Translations under genes and position numbers: made by a program
The notes under the pieces: generated by a model
Seen by the model: the letters and a program-made list of their open reading frames with translations, nothing else
The model's database searches: none
Told to the model about the DNA's origin: nothing
Assembly (NCBI GenBank): GCA_011046295.1
Contig: DSAV01000156.1
Location: forward strand, 1-23,621
Direction of reading: 5' to 3'
From: Deltaproteobacteria bacterium
GTDB lineage: Bacteria; Desulfobacterota; Syntrophia; Syntrophales; Smithellaceae
DNA: 23,621 nucleotides
Part shown: positions 7,631 to 15,014 of the stretch, in pieces
Numbering within the stretch: the stretch's first letter is position 1
How the letters are laid out: every line of letters starts with the position of its first letter

Positions 7631-8623
7631 ATGCTTTATCTGCACGCGATGGGACATTTTAACCCGGAAAATATTATTTCCAACAAATTTCTGGAAGACC
7701 TGGACATTGGCACCAGCAACGATTGGATTATGGAAAGAGTGGGCATTGAAAACCGCCGCACGGTTTTGCCGCTGGATTATATTACGCAGACAAGAAATCA
7801 GAATCCCAAAGAAGCCTTTGAAGCAAGAAGATACACTAATGCTCAAATGGCGGCCAACGCGGCCACAATGGCCATGCAAAGAGCCTCACTGAAACCGGAG
7901 GATATCGGCATGGTTGTCGCCGGTTCTTCTTCGCCGGATAATGTCGCGCCGGCGGAATCATCCGCGGTTGCTGCCGAGTTGGGCATTGAAGTGCCTTGTC
8001 TGGACATGAATTCGGCCTGTTCTTCTTTCGGCATGCAGATTAATTTTCTCTCCGCGATGAAGCCGGAAACTCTTCCCGATTATGTTCTTGTAGTGGATTC
8101 GGAAACGCTGACGAAGTGTGTTGATTATAATGACCGCAGCACGGCGGTTCTTTTCGGCGATGGCAGCGCCGCCGCGATTGTTTCTACGAAAAATCCTTCG
8201 CGCGCCGTTTTTGAAAATTGTCATTTTGCTTCCAAGCCTTCAGGCTGGAACAAGGTTGGCATTGGTTACAACTGGTATTTCCAGCAGGATGGCAACGCGG
8301 TGCAGGGGTTTGCCATTCGTCAGACGACGGAATCGGTGAAAGGTTTGCAAAATGGTTGTTCCGGTGAAGCGGGCAGATTTATTTTTATCGGTCATCAGGC
8401 CAATTTATTGATGCTGAAAGCGGTTAGTGAGCGCAGAGGAATTACGCCGGAAAATCACTGGTACAACGTGGACCAGTTCGGCAACACGGGTTGTTGCAGC
8501 GCGCCCACAGTGTTGAGCCGTCACTGGGAGGAAATTCGCAATGGTGATTATATCGCGATGGCGATAGTGGGAGCAGGCCTTTCCTGGGCTCACATGATGT
8601 TGAAAGTGGAGGAGGTAAAATAA
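7631..8623 (+). CDS. 3-oxoacyl-ACP synthase III-like (KASIII/FabH family)
   Basis: This 330-residue thiolase-fold condensing enzyme has the KASIII triad in order: Cys130 in MNSACSSFG, His255 in FIGHQANLLML and Asn285 in FGNTGCCSAP. KASIII enzymes start chains by condensing an acyl-CoA (sometimes acyl-ACP) with malonyl-ACP, or in divergent members make ester or C-C bonds of other kinds. The central part (NWYFQQDGNAVQGFAIRQT) resembles FabH-like proteins of secondary-metabolite or specialised lipid clusters more than the housekeeping FabH. The primer is therefore not predictable. It is translated from ATG 7631, 2 bases after the dehydrogenase stop, and 5 bases before the ketoreductase. It is presumably the priming step of this cluster. 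Confidence 0.9.
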   Translation: MLYLHAMGHFNPENIISNKFLEDLDIGTSNDWIMERVGIENRRTVLPLDYITQTRNQNPKEAFEARRYTNAQMAANAATMAMQRASLKPEDIGMVVAGSSSPDNVAPAESSAVAAELGIEVPCLDMNSACSSFGMQINFLSAMKPETLPDYVLVVDSETLTKCVDYNDRSTAVLFGDGSAAAIVSTKNPSRAVFENCHFASKPSGWNKVGIGYNWYFQQDGNAVQGFAIRQTTESVKGLQNGCSGEAGRFIFIGHQANLLMLKAVSERRGITPENHWYNVDQFGNTGCCSAPTVLSRHWEEIRNGDYIAMAIVGAGLSWAHMMLKVEEVK

Positions 8624-8628
8624 AAATA

Positions 8629-9357
8629 ATGGATAAACCGGTAGCGATTGTCACGGGCGGTGGAACGGGAATCGGGGCGGCCTGCAGCCGCGCTCTGGCG
8701 GCGGAAGGATTTCGTGTGGGAATCAACTATATTCCTGTTATGGAAGAACCGTCGAAAGCCGTTCTGGCTGAAATAAAAGAAGGGTTTCTGGCGGAAGCAG
8801 ATTTGACCGACCCGTCACAAATTGACAAGATGGTCAGCGAGATTAAGGAAGTAGCCGGACGCGTGGATGTTCTGGTCAACAGCGCGGGCATTTCGATTAA
8901 TAGTGATATCAACGCGATGAAAATCGAGGAATTCGACCGTCAGCGTGAACTCGTGCGCGGCGCCTGGTACCTGACCAAGAGGATTCTCAGACAATTTATG
9001 ATCAGAACGAACACGGGACGGATTATCAACATCTCCAGCGTTGTCGGGCATACGGGCAATCCCGGACAGATTCCCTACACCATGGAGAAGGCGGCGCTGG
9101 ACGCTTTCACCAAGTCGCTGTCCAAAGAGTTATGGGGAAGAAATATTCTGGTTAATTCCGTGGCGCCCGGATTCATCGACACGGCCATGACCAGGGAACT
9201 TCCCGAAGAGGTGAAGGAAAGAATGATGTCCAACATTCCTTTGGCACGTTTAGGCAAACCGGAGGAAATAGCCGACGTAGTGGCTTTTCTGGCCACCAGA
9301 GCAAGTTATATTACAGGAACAGTCATTCATGTAAACGGGGGAATTTATGGAGGTTAA
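8629..9357 (+). CDS. fabG: 3-oxoacyl-ACP reductase, SDR family (FabG-like)
   Basis: This 242-residue short-chain dehydrogenase has a Rossmann glycine motif TGGGTGIG (9-16), NSAGIS (84-89), Ser137 in INISSVVG, Tyr150 and Lys154 in YTMEKAAL, and the FabG-type ending YITGTVIHVNGG. It should reduce the beta-keto group of the ACP-bound chain with NADPH. It is odd that the segment normally reading VNLTGxF reads ELVRGAW (107-113), so the Asn of the SDR catalytic tetrad is not conserved. It starts at ATG 8629 after a good GGAGGAGG site. Its last 11 bases overlap the dehydratase gene. Its position between KASIII and the dehydratase supports a beta-keto reduction role. Confidence 0.88.
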   Translation: MDKPVAIVTGGGTGIGAACSRALAAEGFRVGINYIPVMEEPSKAVLAEIKEGFLAEADLTDPSQIDKMVSEIKEVAGRVDVLVNSAGISINSDINAMKIEEFDRQRELVRGAWYLTKRILRQFMIRTNTGRIINISSVVGHTGNPGQIPYTMEKAALDAFTKSLSKELWGRNILVNSVAPGFIDTAMTRELPEEVKERMMSNIPLARLGKPEEIADVVAFLATRASYITGTVIHVNGGIYGG

Positions 9358-9817
9358 TGAAGAGCTGAAAAAGGAAATTCTTTCGCTGGTGCCGCAGCAG
9401 ACTCCTTTCCGTTTCATCGACGAGATTATCAGCCTTAATGAGGAGAAGATAACCGGCGCGTATCGCTTTAAAAAAGACGAATTTTTTTATCCCGGTCATT
9501 TTCCGGGCTGGCCTGTTACACCCGGTGTGATTCTGATTGAAACGATGGCGCAGATTGGCGCCACCGCTTTTGGAATTTACCTCATCGCGTGTCAGAAAAA
9601 AACGCGGCCGGCTGAAATGGGAGAATTGCGCAGCCTGTTTTCATCGGTTGATGGTATTGAATTTAAGGGGATTGTGGAGCCGGGGGAAAAAGTGATTGTG
9701 AAGGGCAAAAAGAATTATTTTCGCAGGGGGGTTTTGAAGGTGGAGGCGACGATGGAAAGAGAAAGCGGTGAAACAGTCTGTCTCGGAACGCTGACGGGGG
9801 TGGTGGCAAACAAATGA
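9347..9817 (+). CDS. 3-hydroxyacyl-ACP dehydratase, hotdog fold (FabZ/FabA-like)
   Basis: This 156-residue single hotdog protein carries YPGHFPGWPVTPGVILIETMAQIG, the FabZ signature. It includes active-site His51 and Glu65, and the start LVPQQTPFRFIDEI is equivalent to the FabZ PHRYPFLLVD region. It would remove water from the 3-hydroxyacyl-ACP made by the preceding ketoreductase. Length and the Glu residue favour FabZ over FabA (Asp), so isomerase activity is not expected. Its ATG lies inside the end of the ketoreductase gene and its stop overlaps the next start by 4 bases (ATGA), so all three are translationally coupled. Confidence 0.9.
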   Translation: MEVNEELKKEILSLVPQQTPFRFIDEIISLNEEKITGAYRFKKDEFFYPGHFPGWPVTPGVILIETMAQIGATAFGIYLIACQKKTRPAEMGELRSLFSSVDGIEFKGIVEPGEKVIVKGKKNYFRRGVLKVEATMERESGETVCLGTLTGVVANK

Positions 9818-11094
9818 ACAAACGTGTGGTCATAACAGGAATGGGAGTCGCGGCTCCCAACGCTCACGGGGTGGATGATTTCGAGCGGGCGCTCAGAGAA
9901 GGGCGTTCCGGCGTTCGTTTTATTCCGCAGCTGCGGGAACTGAATTTCGGTTGTCAGATTGCCGGCGTGCCGGAAAATTTTAACGAGATTCGCAAAAGCT
10001 ATTTCGACCGTGAAAAACTGATGTCTATAAATGACAATATCGGCTTCGCTTCCGTGGCGGCGGTGGATGCCTGGAAAGACGCCGGTTTTGACCTTACCGA
10101 CGATGATGACAATAAAGTGGACTGGGATACGGGTGTTATTGCCGGCTCGGGAATCGGCGGCATGGATACGATTGCCACGATGGTTGTTCCGCAGATTAAC
10201 GAAGGTAAGGTCAGGCGCATGGGCAGTCGCATTGTTGAGCAGGTAATGGGCAGCGGAACCAGCGCCAGGATTTCCGGGCTGATTGGCGCGGGCAATCAGG
10301 TGACCTCCAATTCTTCGGCGTGCAGCACGGGCAATGAAGCTGTTATTGAGGCCCTGTGGAGAATAAGGATGGGACTGGCCAAGCGTATGGTGGCCGGCGG
10401 TTCCGAAGGCGCTTCGCCTTATATCTGGGGCGGCTTCGACGCCATGCGAGTTATTTGCCGTAAGTTTAACGACAATCCCGAGGCGGGTTCGCGTCCGATG
10501 TCCGCTTCCGCTGCGGGTTTTGTTCCCGGTTCCGGAGGAGCGATGCTGGTGTTGGAAGATTTGGAGACGGCTCTCGCCCGGGGCGCGAGGATTTACGCGG
10601 AAATAACCGGTGGCTATGTCAATTGCGGCGGGCAGCGCATGGGCGGTACCATGACCGCGCCCAATCCGGAAGGTGTCCGTCGTTGTGTTCGCGGGGCCAT
10701 GGCAGACGCGGGGATTGACGCCGCCGAAGTGGACGCCATTAACGGCCATTTGACGGCAACCTATGCCGATCCTTACGAAGTGAAAAGCTGGGCGGCGGCG
10801 CTGGAGAGAACACCGGAAAATTTTCCTTATATTCAGGCGACAAAATCGCTGGTTGGCCATTGTCTGGGCGCCGCCGGCTCCATAGAATGCGTGGCCAGCA
10901 TTATACAATTGCACAAAGGTTTCCTGCATCCTTCCATCAACTGCGAGGACGTGCATCCGGAGATTGCCGAATACGCGCCGAAGATTGTGCAGAAATGCAT
11001 GGAATATCCCGATTTGAAAATTATCGCCAAAGCCGGTTTCGGTTTCGGCGATGTTAATAGCTGTATCATTTTTAAGAAATGGGAAGGAAAATAA
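9814..11094 (+). CDS. 3-oxoacyl-ACP synthase II-like (KASII/FabF family)
   Basis: This 426-residue condensing enzyme has the KAS I/II residues: Cys170 in SNSSACSTGNEA, His312 in INGHLTATYADP, Lys344 and His349 in ATKSLVGHCLGAAGSIE. It should extend ACP-bound chains with malonyl-ACP. Deviations from housekeeping FabF are the NGHLTAT replacing NAHGTST and a long aspartate stretch LTDDDDNKVDWD (95-106), which point to a specialised paralogue. It overlaps the dehydratase gene by 4 bases and is followed after 24 bases by the acyl carrier protein, its presumed substrate carrier. A 499-codon open frame on the opposite strand is only a composition shadow of this gene. Confidence 0.93.
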   Translation: MNKRVVITGMGVAAPNAHGVDDFERALREGRSGVRFIPQLRELNFGCQIAGVPENFNEIRKSYFDREKLMSINDNIGFASVAAVDAWKDAGFDLTDDDDNKVDWDTGVIAGSGIGGMDTIATMVVPQINEGKVRRMGSRIVEQVMGSGTSARISGLIGAGNQVTSNSSACSTGNEAVIEALWRIRMGLAKRMVAGGSEGASPYIWGGFDAMRVICRKFNDNPEAGSRPMSASAAGFVPGSGGAMLVLEDLETALARGARIYAEITGGYVNCGGQRMGGTMTAPNPEGVRRCVRGAMADAGIDAAEVDAINGHLTATYADPYEVKSWAAALERTPENFPYIQATKSLVGHCLGAAGSIECVASIIQLHKGFLHPSINCEDVHPEIAEYAPKIVQKCMEYPDLKIIAKAGFGFGDVNSCIIFKKWEGK

Positions 11095-11118
11095 TAAAGC
11101 ATAAAGGAGAATGATTCT

Positions 11119-11367
11119 ATGGATGAAAAAAAGATTTTTGAAGAGATGATTGAAATTCTGAGGCCTTACACCAAGGACCAGGAGCTTCTGGCAAAAGCGA
11201 CACTTGACACGCACATTCTGGATGATTTAAAGGTGAACTCCGCGCGCCTGGTGGATGTTATCATTAAGTGCGAAGACATCTTTGGCGTAAGTGTCGAAGA
11301 CGACGAAGCCGATAAAATCAGAACAATTGGCGACGCCGTGAACATTATCAAACAAAAACTAGGGTAG
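11119..11367 (+). CDS. Acyl carrier protein
   Basis: This 82-residue acidic, helical protein has the ACP pattern ILDDLKVNSARLVDVIIKCEDIFGVSVEDDEADKIRTIGDAVNIIK. The phosphopantetheine serine is Ser41, in a VNSARLVD context rather than the usual GADSLDxVEL. This marks it as a specialised carrier rather than the housekeeping AcpP. The third-helix ending IRTIGDAVNIIKQ is typical. It should carry the growing chain for the KAS, ketoreductase and dehydratase encoded upstream and be activated by the PPTase encoded 730 bases downstream. It has a good ribosome site (AAAGGAGAAT before ATG 11119). The stop is 5 bases before the acyltransferase gene. Confidence 0.9.
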   Translation: MDEKKIFEEMIEILRPYTKDQELLAKATLDTHILDDLKVNSARLVDVIIKCEDIFGVSVEDDEADKIRTIGDAVNIIKQKLG

Positions 11368-11372
11368 GAAAA

Positions 11373-12197
11373 ATGGATAAGAAATCCAAAGTATCTGTCA
11401 ACGTGCAGAATTTTTTGGGCAGAGTCGCTGTTTTTTTGGTAGCGCCCTTTTATTTTTTTATTGCCAAAATTTTGTTTTACCGGGTGCGGAATTTGAAGGA
11501 AGTGCGGCGGCGGTACGCGGAAGAATTCGCCCGGCATAAAGGGCCATGGATTATCTGCGCCAATCATCTGACGATGATAGACTCCTTTCTTTTAGGTTAC
11601 GCCAGTTTCAGCCTGTTTGCTCACTTTACCGATTATAAGAAAGTTCCCTGGAATCTTCCCGAAAGAAAAAATTTTCAGAGCAATATCTTTCTGGCGGTTT
11701 TGTGTTACCTGGCGAAGTGCGTTCCCATCGACCGCGGCGGTTCACGCGAAAAGATAAAGAAGACTTTGGATAAATGTATTTACCTGCTGGAGCGCGGCCA
11801 CACGGTCATGATATTCCCCGAAGGCGGCCGTTCCCGTACCGGCAGGATAAACAAGGAGAGTTTTTCCTACGGCGTGGGGCGTTTTATCAAGGACGTGGAA
11901 AACTGCAAGGTGATGTGCATGTACATGCGCGGCGATAAGCAGGAGCACTACGGCGCCATTCCCGCCTGGGGGGATAAATTTACGGTAATGATGGACGTGT
12001 TTACCCCGCAGCCTGTGGAGGGCAGCAGCTTGCGTCTGCAGCGCGAATATGCCGCGCAGATCATCGGATGTCTCGCGCGACTGGAGGAGGAATACTTTGC
12101 CGCACATAGGCAACGACATCGTGGACTTGAAACAGCCGGCCAACCTGAGCGCGAGCCGGGATTCACGCTTTCCAAGAAAAGTCCTAACCGCTGTTGA
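11373..12197 (+). CDS. PlsC-like lysophospholipid/glycerolipid acyltransferase
   Basis: This 274-residue protein of the PlsC (LPLAT) family has an N-terminal hydrophobic stretch (about 14-38), the catalytic HX4D motif in CANHLTMID (His65, Asp70), the substrate motif IFPEGGRSRTGRI (147-159), and the VPID motif at 117-120. It would sit at the inner membrane face and transfer the finished acyl chain from ACP or CoA onto a hydroxyl acceptor, not necessarily lysophosphatidate. Position straight after the dedicated ACP suggests that it offloads the cluster product. The last 34 codons overlap the PPTase gene in another frame and look low in conservation, so the functional domain probably ends near residue 240. 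Confidence 0.9.
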   Translation: MDKKSKVSVNVQNFLGRVAVFLVAPFYFFIAKILFYRVRNLKEVRRRYAEEFARHKGPWIICANHLTMIDSFLLGYASFSLFAHFTDYKKVPWNLPERKNFQSNIFLAVLCYLAKCVPIDRGGSREKIKKTLDKCIYLLERGHTVMIFPEGGRSRTGRINKESFSYGVGRFIKDVENCKVMCMYMRGDKQEHYGAIPAWGDKFTVMMDVFTPQPVEGSSLRLQREYAAQIIGCLARLEEEYFAAHRQRHRGLETAGQPEREPGFTLSKKSPNRC

Positions 12198-12723
12198 AAT
12201 TGAATTTGTCCGGCGCGCGCCCAACCCCGCCCGGTTTCTCTGGGCTTTCTGGGCGTGTAAGGAAGCAGCGTACAAAGTAACAAGAAAAAATCGTTCTGAT
12301 GCCTCTTTTTTGCCACGCCTCTGGCAGGTGGTTATGTACCCGTCGGAGGCTTTGTCTTTTGACGGCGAGGTGCAGATGCGGGAAGAACAGAAGGTTTACG
12401 TGCGTGTTTTTCTGCGCGATGATTACGTTCACTGCATCGGGGCGGAAAGTAAAGAAACCCTGAAAAAAATAATCTGCAAGGTGGAATCATTGGAGGGAAA
12501 AGCGTGCGCCGCAGGTCGGGGCGCGTCCTTTTTTGCGCGCGAATGCCTGAAGCGGCGCCTGGCTGCTTGTCTTCATTTGGATTACGCGTATTTGCAGATA
12601 AAGAGGAAAAAAGGTAAAGACGGGTTCGGTCCTCCCATGCTGCACGTGGGCGGAAAAAAATCCTCAATCGACGTGAGTTTAAGTCATGACGGACGTTTCG
12701 CGGCCTGGGCTTTTGCGCGCTGA
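12097..12723 (+). CDS. 4'-phosphopantetheinyl transferase
   Basis: This 208-residue protein matches the PPTase superfamily: the start PHIGNDIVDL has metal-binding aspartates (7 and 10), and the second motif WACKEAAYK has Glu56 and two lysines. It attaches phosphopantetheine from CoA to the ACP serine, presumably Ser41 of the neighbouring carrier. I place the start at TTG 12097 because GGAGGAGG lies 7 bases upstream and homology begins at PHIGNDIVDL. An ATG at 12049 is in frame but would add a non-conserved leader. With the TTG start the gene overlaps the acyltransferase by 101 bases. Longer than AcpS and with KEAAYK, it resembles the one-domain-size HetI/Sfp-like variants of secondary clusters. 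Confidence 0.87.
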   Translation: MPHIGNDIVDLKQPANLSASRDSRFPRKVLTAVEIEFVRRAPNPARFLWAFWACKEAAYKVTRKNRSDASFLPRLWQVVMYPSEALSFDGEVQMREEQKVYVRVFLRDDYVHCIGAESKETLKKIICKVESLEGKACAAGRGASFFARECLKRRLAACLHLDYAYLQIKRKKGKDGFGPPMLHVGGKKSSIDVSLSHDGRFAAWAFAR

Positions 12724-12739
12724 AGACGTTCTTGATATA

Positions 12740-12768
12740 TTGCCTTGTCAGTTTATTTTTCTTATGCT
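12740..12768 (+). promoter_or_regulatory. Weak sigma-70-like promoter before the flavoprotein gene
   Basis: TTGCCT, 17 bases, TATGCT (4 of 6 matches in each box) lies in the AT-rich 89-base gap between the PPTase and flavoprotein genes. The gap is the second largest in the cluster. It may allow separate expression of the downstream genes, but the match is weak. Confidence 0.22.
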
Positions 12769-12812
12769 AGTTGTTTTTTCCGCGTCAATTCTTGTAACCA
12801 AGGGACTTTATC

Positions 12813-14198
12813 ATGAAGATAGCTGTTATCAACGGTTCTCCCAAAGGCCAGGTAAGCGTCACCATGCAGTATGCCCGTTTTTTGCAGTTGAAATTTCCGC
12901 GGGCGCGGTTTGAGTATTTTGATGTCGCCCAGAAGATAAACAAACTGGAGGGTGACAAAAAAGAATTTGAAAAAACCATCCGGCGGATTAAATCCGCGAA
13001 CGCCGTTTTATGGGCGTTCCCGCTGTATTTTTTTCTTGTTTCTTCGCAGTACAAAAGATTCATCGAGCTGATTTTTGAAAGGCGGGCGCTTGCGGCCTTC
13101 CGCGGCAAGCCCGCCGCCGTTCTGACCACCTCCATCAATTTTTTTGACAGCACGGCGCAGATTTACATGAACGGCATCTGCGATGATTTGGGCATGAAAT
13201 ATTTCGGCGCGTATTCGGCGGAAATGAATGACATGCACAAATCGGCCGAAAGAAAAAGGCTTGCGGCTTTTGGCGAATTGTTCCTGGCCGCGGTGAGAAA
13301 AAATGAACCGGCTCACCGGAATTATCCGGCAGTTGTTGCGAAAAGAACCGCTTTCCAGCCGGGCAGGCCCAAGCCGATAAAAGCGGGCGGCAAAAAAGTT
13401 CTAATCATCGCCGACGATATCGAGAAGAGCGCCAACCTGAAAAAGATGGTGAAATATCTGCGCGAATCTTTTTCTCCCGCCGCTGATTTGGTTCAGCTCA
13501 AGGATATCGATATCAAGGGAGGCTGCCTGGGCTGCATGCAATGCGGCATGGATAACGTCTGTGTTTACGAAGGAAAGGATGGCTTTGTCGATTTTTTCAA
13601 TAATCAGGTCAAGGCGGCGGACATCCTGTTTTTCGCCGGCGCCGTGCGCGACAGGTATCTTTCCTCCTCCTGGAAATGCTTTTTCGACCGCAGCTTCTTC
13701 AAAGGCCACACGCCCGCGCTCAAGGGCCGGCAAATCGGCTTTGTAATCAGCGGGCCGCTCGGCCAGATAACCAATCTGCGCGAGATGATGAAGGCTTACA
13801 TCGAAATGCAGAGCTGTAACCTGATAGGTTTTGTCAGCGATGACGCGGGGACTTCCGGGCAGTTAAGCGCCGCCCTGCAGAATGCCGCCGGCCGCGCCGT
13901 GGATTTCGCCAGCCGGGGTTATATACAGCCGCCCACCTTTTACAGCGTGGGCGGGGGCAAGATATTCCGTGACGCGGTTTACAGCCGGCTGCGTCCGGTT
14001 TTCCAGGCCGATCACCGTTATTATAAGGAACACGGCTTTTACAATTTTCCGCAGAAAAATTACAAGTGGCGCCTGATTAACAACACATTGATTCTGCTGC
14101 TCAAGATTCCCCGCGTGCGCCGGGAATTTTTAAAACGCATGAAGGTGGAAATGACCAGGCATTTTGACAGATATATAAAAAAACCAAAACAAGTATAA
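12813..14198 (+). CDS. Fused double flavodoxin-like iron-sulfur flavoprotein
   Basis: This 461-residue protein contains two NAD(P)H-dependent FMN-reductase/flavodoxin-like domains in tandem. The first (1-165) starts MKIAVINGSPKG, the FMN-phosphate loop, and has WAFPLYFF. The second (about 193-365) starts KKVLIIADDIEKS and carries CLGCMQCGMDNVC (Cys238, 241, 244, 250). That CX2CX2CX5C spacing is the compact 4Fe-4S motif of iron-sulfur flavoproteins of anaerobes. The C-terminal ~90 residues include a hydrophobic-basic tail (NNTLILLLKIPRVRREFLKRMK) that may touch the membrane. Such proteins move electrons between ferredoxin-like and flavin partners. Lying between the PPTase and an SDR in an acyl cluster, it may serve the acyl-CoA dehydrogenase or a reductive tailoring step. 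Function is inferred from fold only. The ribosome site AAGGGA is weak. Confidence 0.82.
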   Translation: MKIAVINGSPKGQVSVTMQYARFLQLKFPRARFEYFDVAQKINKLEGDKKEFEKTIRRIKSANAVLWAFPLYFFLVSSQYKRFIELIFERRALAAFRGKPAAVLTTSINFFDSTAQIYMNGICDDLGMKYFGAYSAEMNDMHKSAERKRLAAFGELFLAAVRKNEPAHRNYPAVVAKRTAFQPGRPKPIKAGGKKVLIIADDIEKSANLKKMVKYLRESFSPAADLVQLKDIDIKGGCLGCMQCGMDNVCVYEGKDGFVDFFNNQVKAADILFFAGAVRDRYLSSSWKCFFDRSFFKGHTPALKGRQIGFVISGPLGQITNLREMMKAYIEMQSCNLIGFVSDDAGTSGQLSAALQNAAGRAVDFASRGYIQPPTFYSVGGGKIFRDAVYSRLRPVFQADHRYYKEHGFYNFPQKNYKWRLINNTLILLLKIPRVRREFLKRMKVEMTRHFDRYIKKPKQV

Positions 14199-14224
14199 AT
14201 ATTATCTTGAATCAGGGAGGGAGC

Positions 14225-14995
14225 ATGAAAATCAAAGATGCGATTGCTGTCGTGACAGGCGCGGCTTCGGGCCTGGGTGAAGCCACGGTAATGGAACTGG
14301 CCAAGCGCGGTGCGAAAATTACGGTAGTTGATATTGATGCCGAAAGAGGCGAGAAGGTAGCGGCTGCCTGCGGCGCGGAAAACGCCATTTTTATAAAAAC
14401 TGACGTAACCAGCGATACGGATATGCAGCAGGCGGTGCAGAAAACCGTGGATACCTTCGGCAAAATCAATATTGCCGTAAACTGCGCGGGTGTTGCCAAT
14501 CCGGGAAAAGTTTTGGGCAAAAAAGGAATCCTGCCGCTGGAAGCGTTCAACAAGGTTGTGCAGATAAATCTCATCGGCACGTTCAACCTTATCCGGCTGG
14601 CCGTCGAGCAGATGAACAATAACACGCCGGACGAAGAAGGCGAAAAGGGCGTGATTATCAATACCGCTTCCGCCGCGGCAACTGACGGGCAGATCGGTCA
14701 GGCGGCCTACAGCGCGTCCAAGGCCGGCGTGGTGGGAATGACCCTTCCCATTGCCCGGGAATGCGGCGATTACGGCATCAGGGTGGCGACAATTGCTCCC
14801 GGCCTTTTCGATACACCGATGATGGCCGGGCTGCCCGCATCGGTAAAGGAAGTAATGGCTGCTACCGTTCCTTTTCCGCGGCGTTTGGGCAAACCGTCCG
14901 AATACGCCCTGCTTGCCGTGCATATTATTGAAAACCCGATGTTAAACGGCTGCTGCATCCGGTTGGACGGTTCCTTGCGCATGCCGCCCAAGTAG
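14225..14995 (+). CDS. SDR, 3-hydroxyacyl-CoA dehydrogenase type II-like (HSD10-like)
   Basis: This 256-residue short-chain dehydrogenase has TGAASGLG (11-18), the Asp36-containing VVDID that favours NAD over NADP, NCAGV, Asn115, Ser149, Tyr162 and Lys166, all intact. The middle (GTFNLIRLAVEQMNNNTPDEEGEKGVIINTASAAATDGQIGQAAYSASK) and the PMMAGLPASVKEVMAATVPFPRRLGKPSEYA end are characteristic of 17-beta-HSD10/3-hydroxy-2-methylacyl-CoA dehydrogenases. It would oxidise or reduce 3-hydroxyacyl-CoA esters, including branched ones. The start ATG 14225 follows GGGAGGGA; an in-frame TTG at 14207 lies upstream of that site and is rejected. It may link the acyl cluster to a CoA-bound pool or to beta-oxidation. 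Confidence 0.9.
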   Translation: MKIKDAIAVVTGAASGLGEATVMELAKRGAKITVVDIDAERGEKVAAACGAENAIFIKTDVTSDTDMQQAVQKTVDTFGKINIAVNCAGVANPGKVLGKKGILPLEAFNKVVQINLIGTFNLIRLAVEQMNNNTPDEEGEKGVIINTASAAATDGQIGQAAYSASKAGVVGMTLPIARECGDYGIRVATIAPGLFDTPMMAGLPASVKEVMAATVPFPRRLGKPSEYALLAVHIIENPMLNGCCIRLDGSLRMPPK

Positions 14996-15014
14996 TGTTT
15001 TAATAAAAATATTT

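Noticed and set aside
9715..11214. 499-codon open frame on the minus strand opposite the KASII-like gene
   Set aside because: It lies wholly antisense to the dehydratase end, the synthase and the ACP, has no recognisable domain, and has His/Arg/Asn-rich low-information composition. It is a codon-bias shadow.
14207..14224. TTG start for the HSD10-like SDR
   Set aside because: It lies upstream of the GGGAGGGA ribosome site that serves ATG 14225, and family homology starts at MKIKDAIAVVTG.
14060..14923. 287-codon minus-strand open frame opposite the flavoprotein end and HSD10-like SDR
   Set aside because: It spans the boundary of two well-supported genes antisense to both, with no family pattern.
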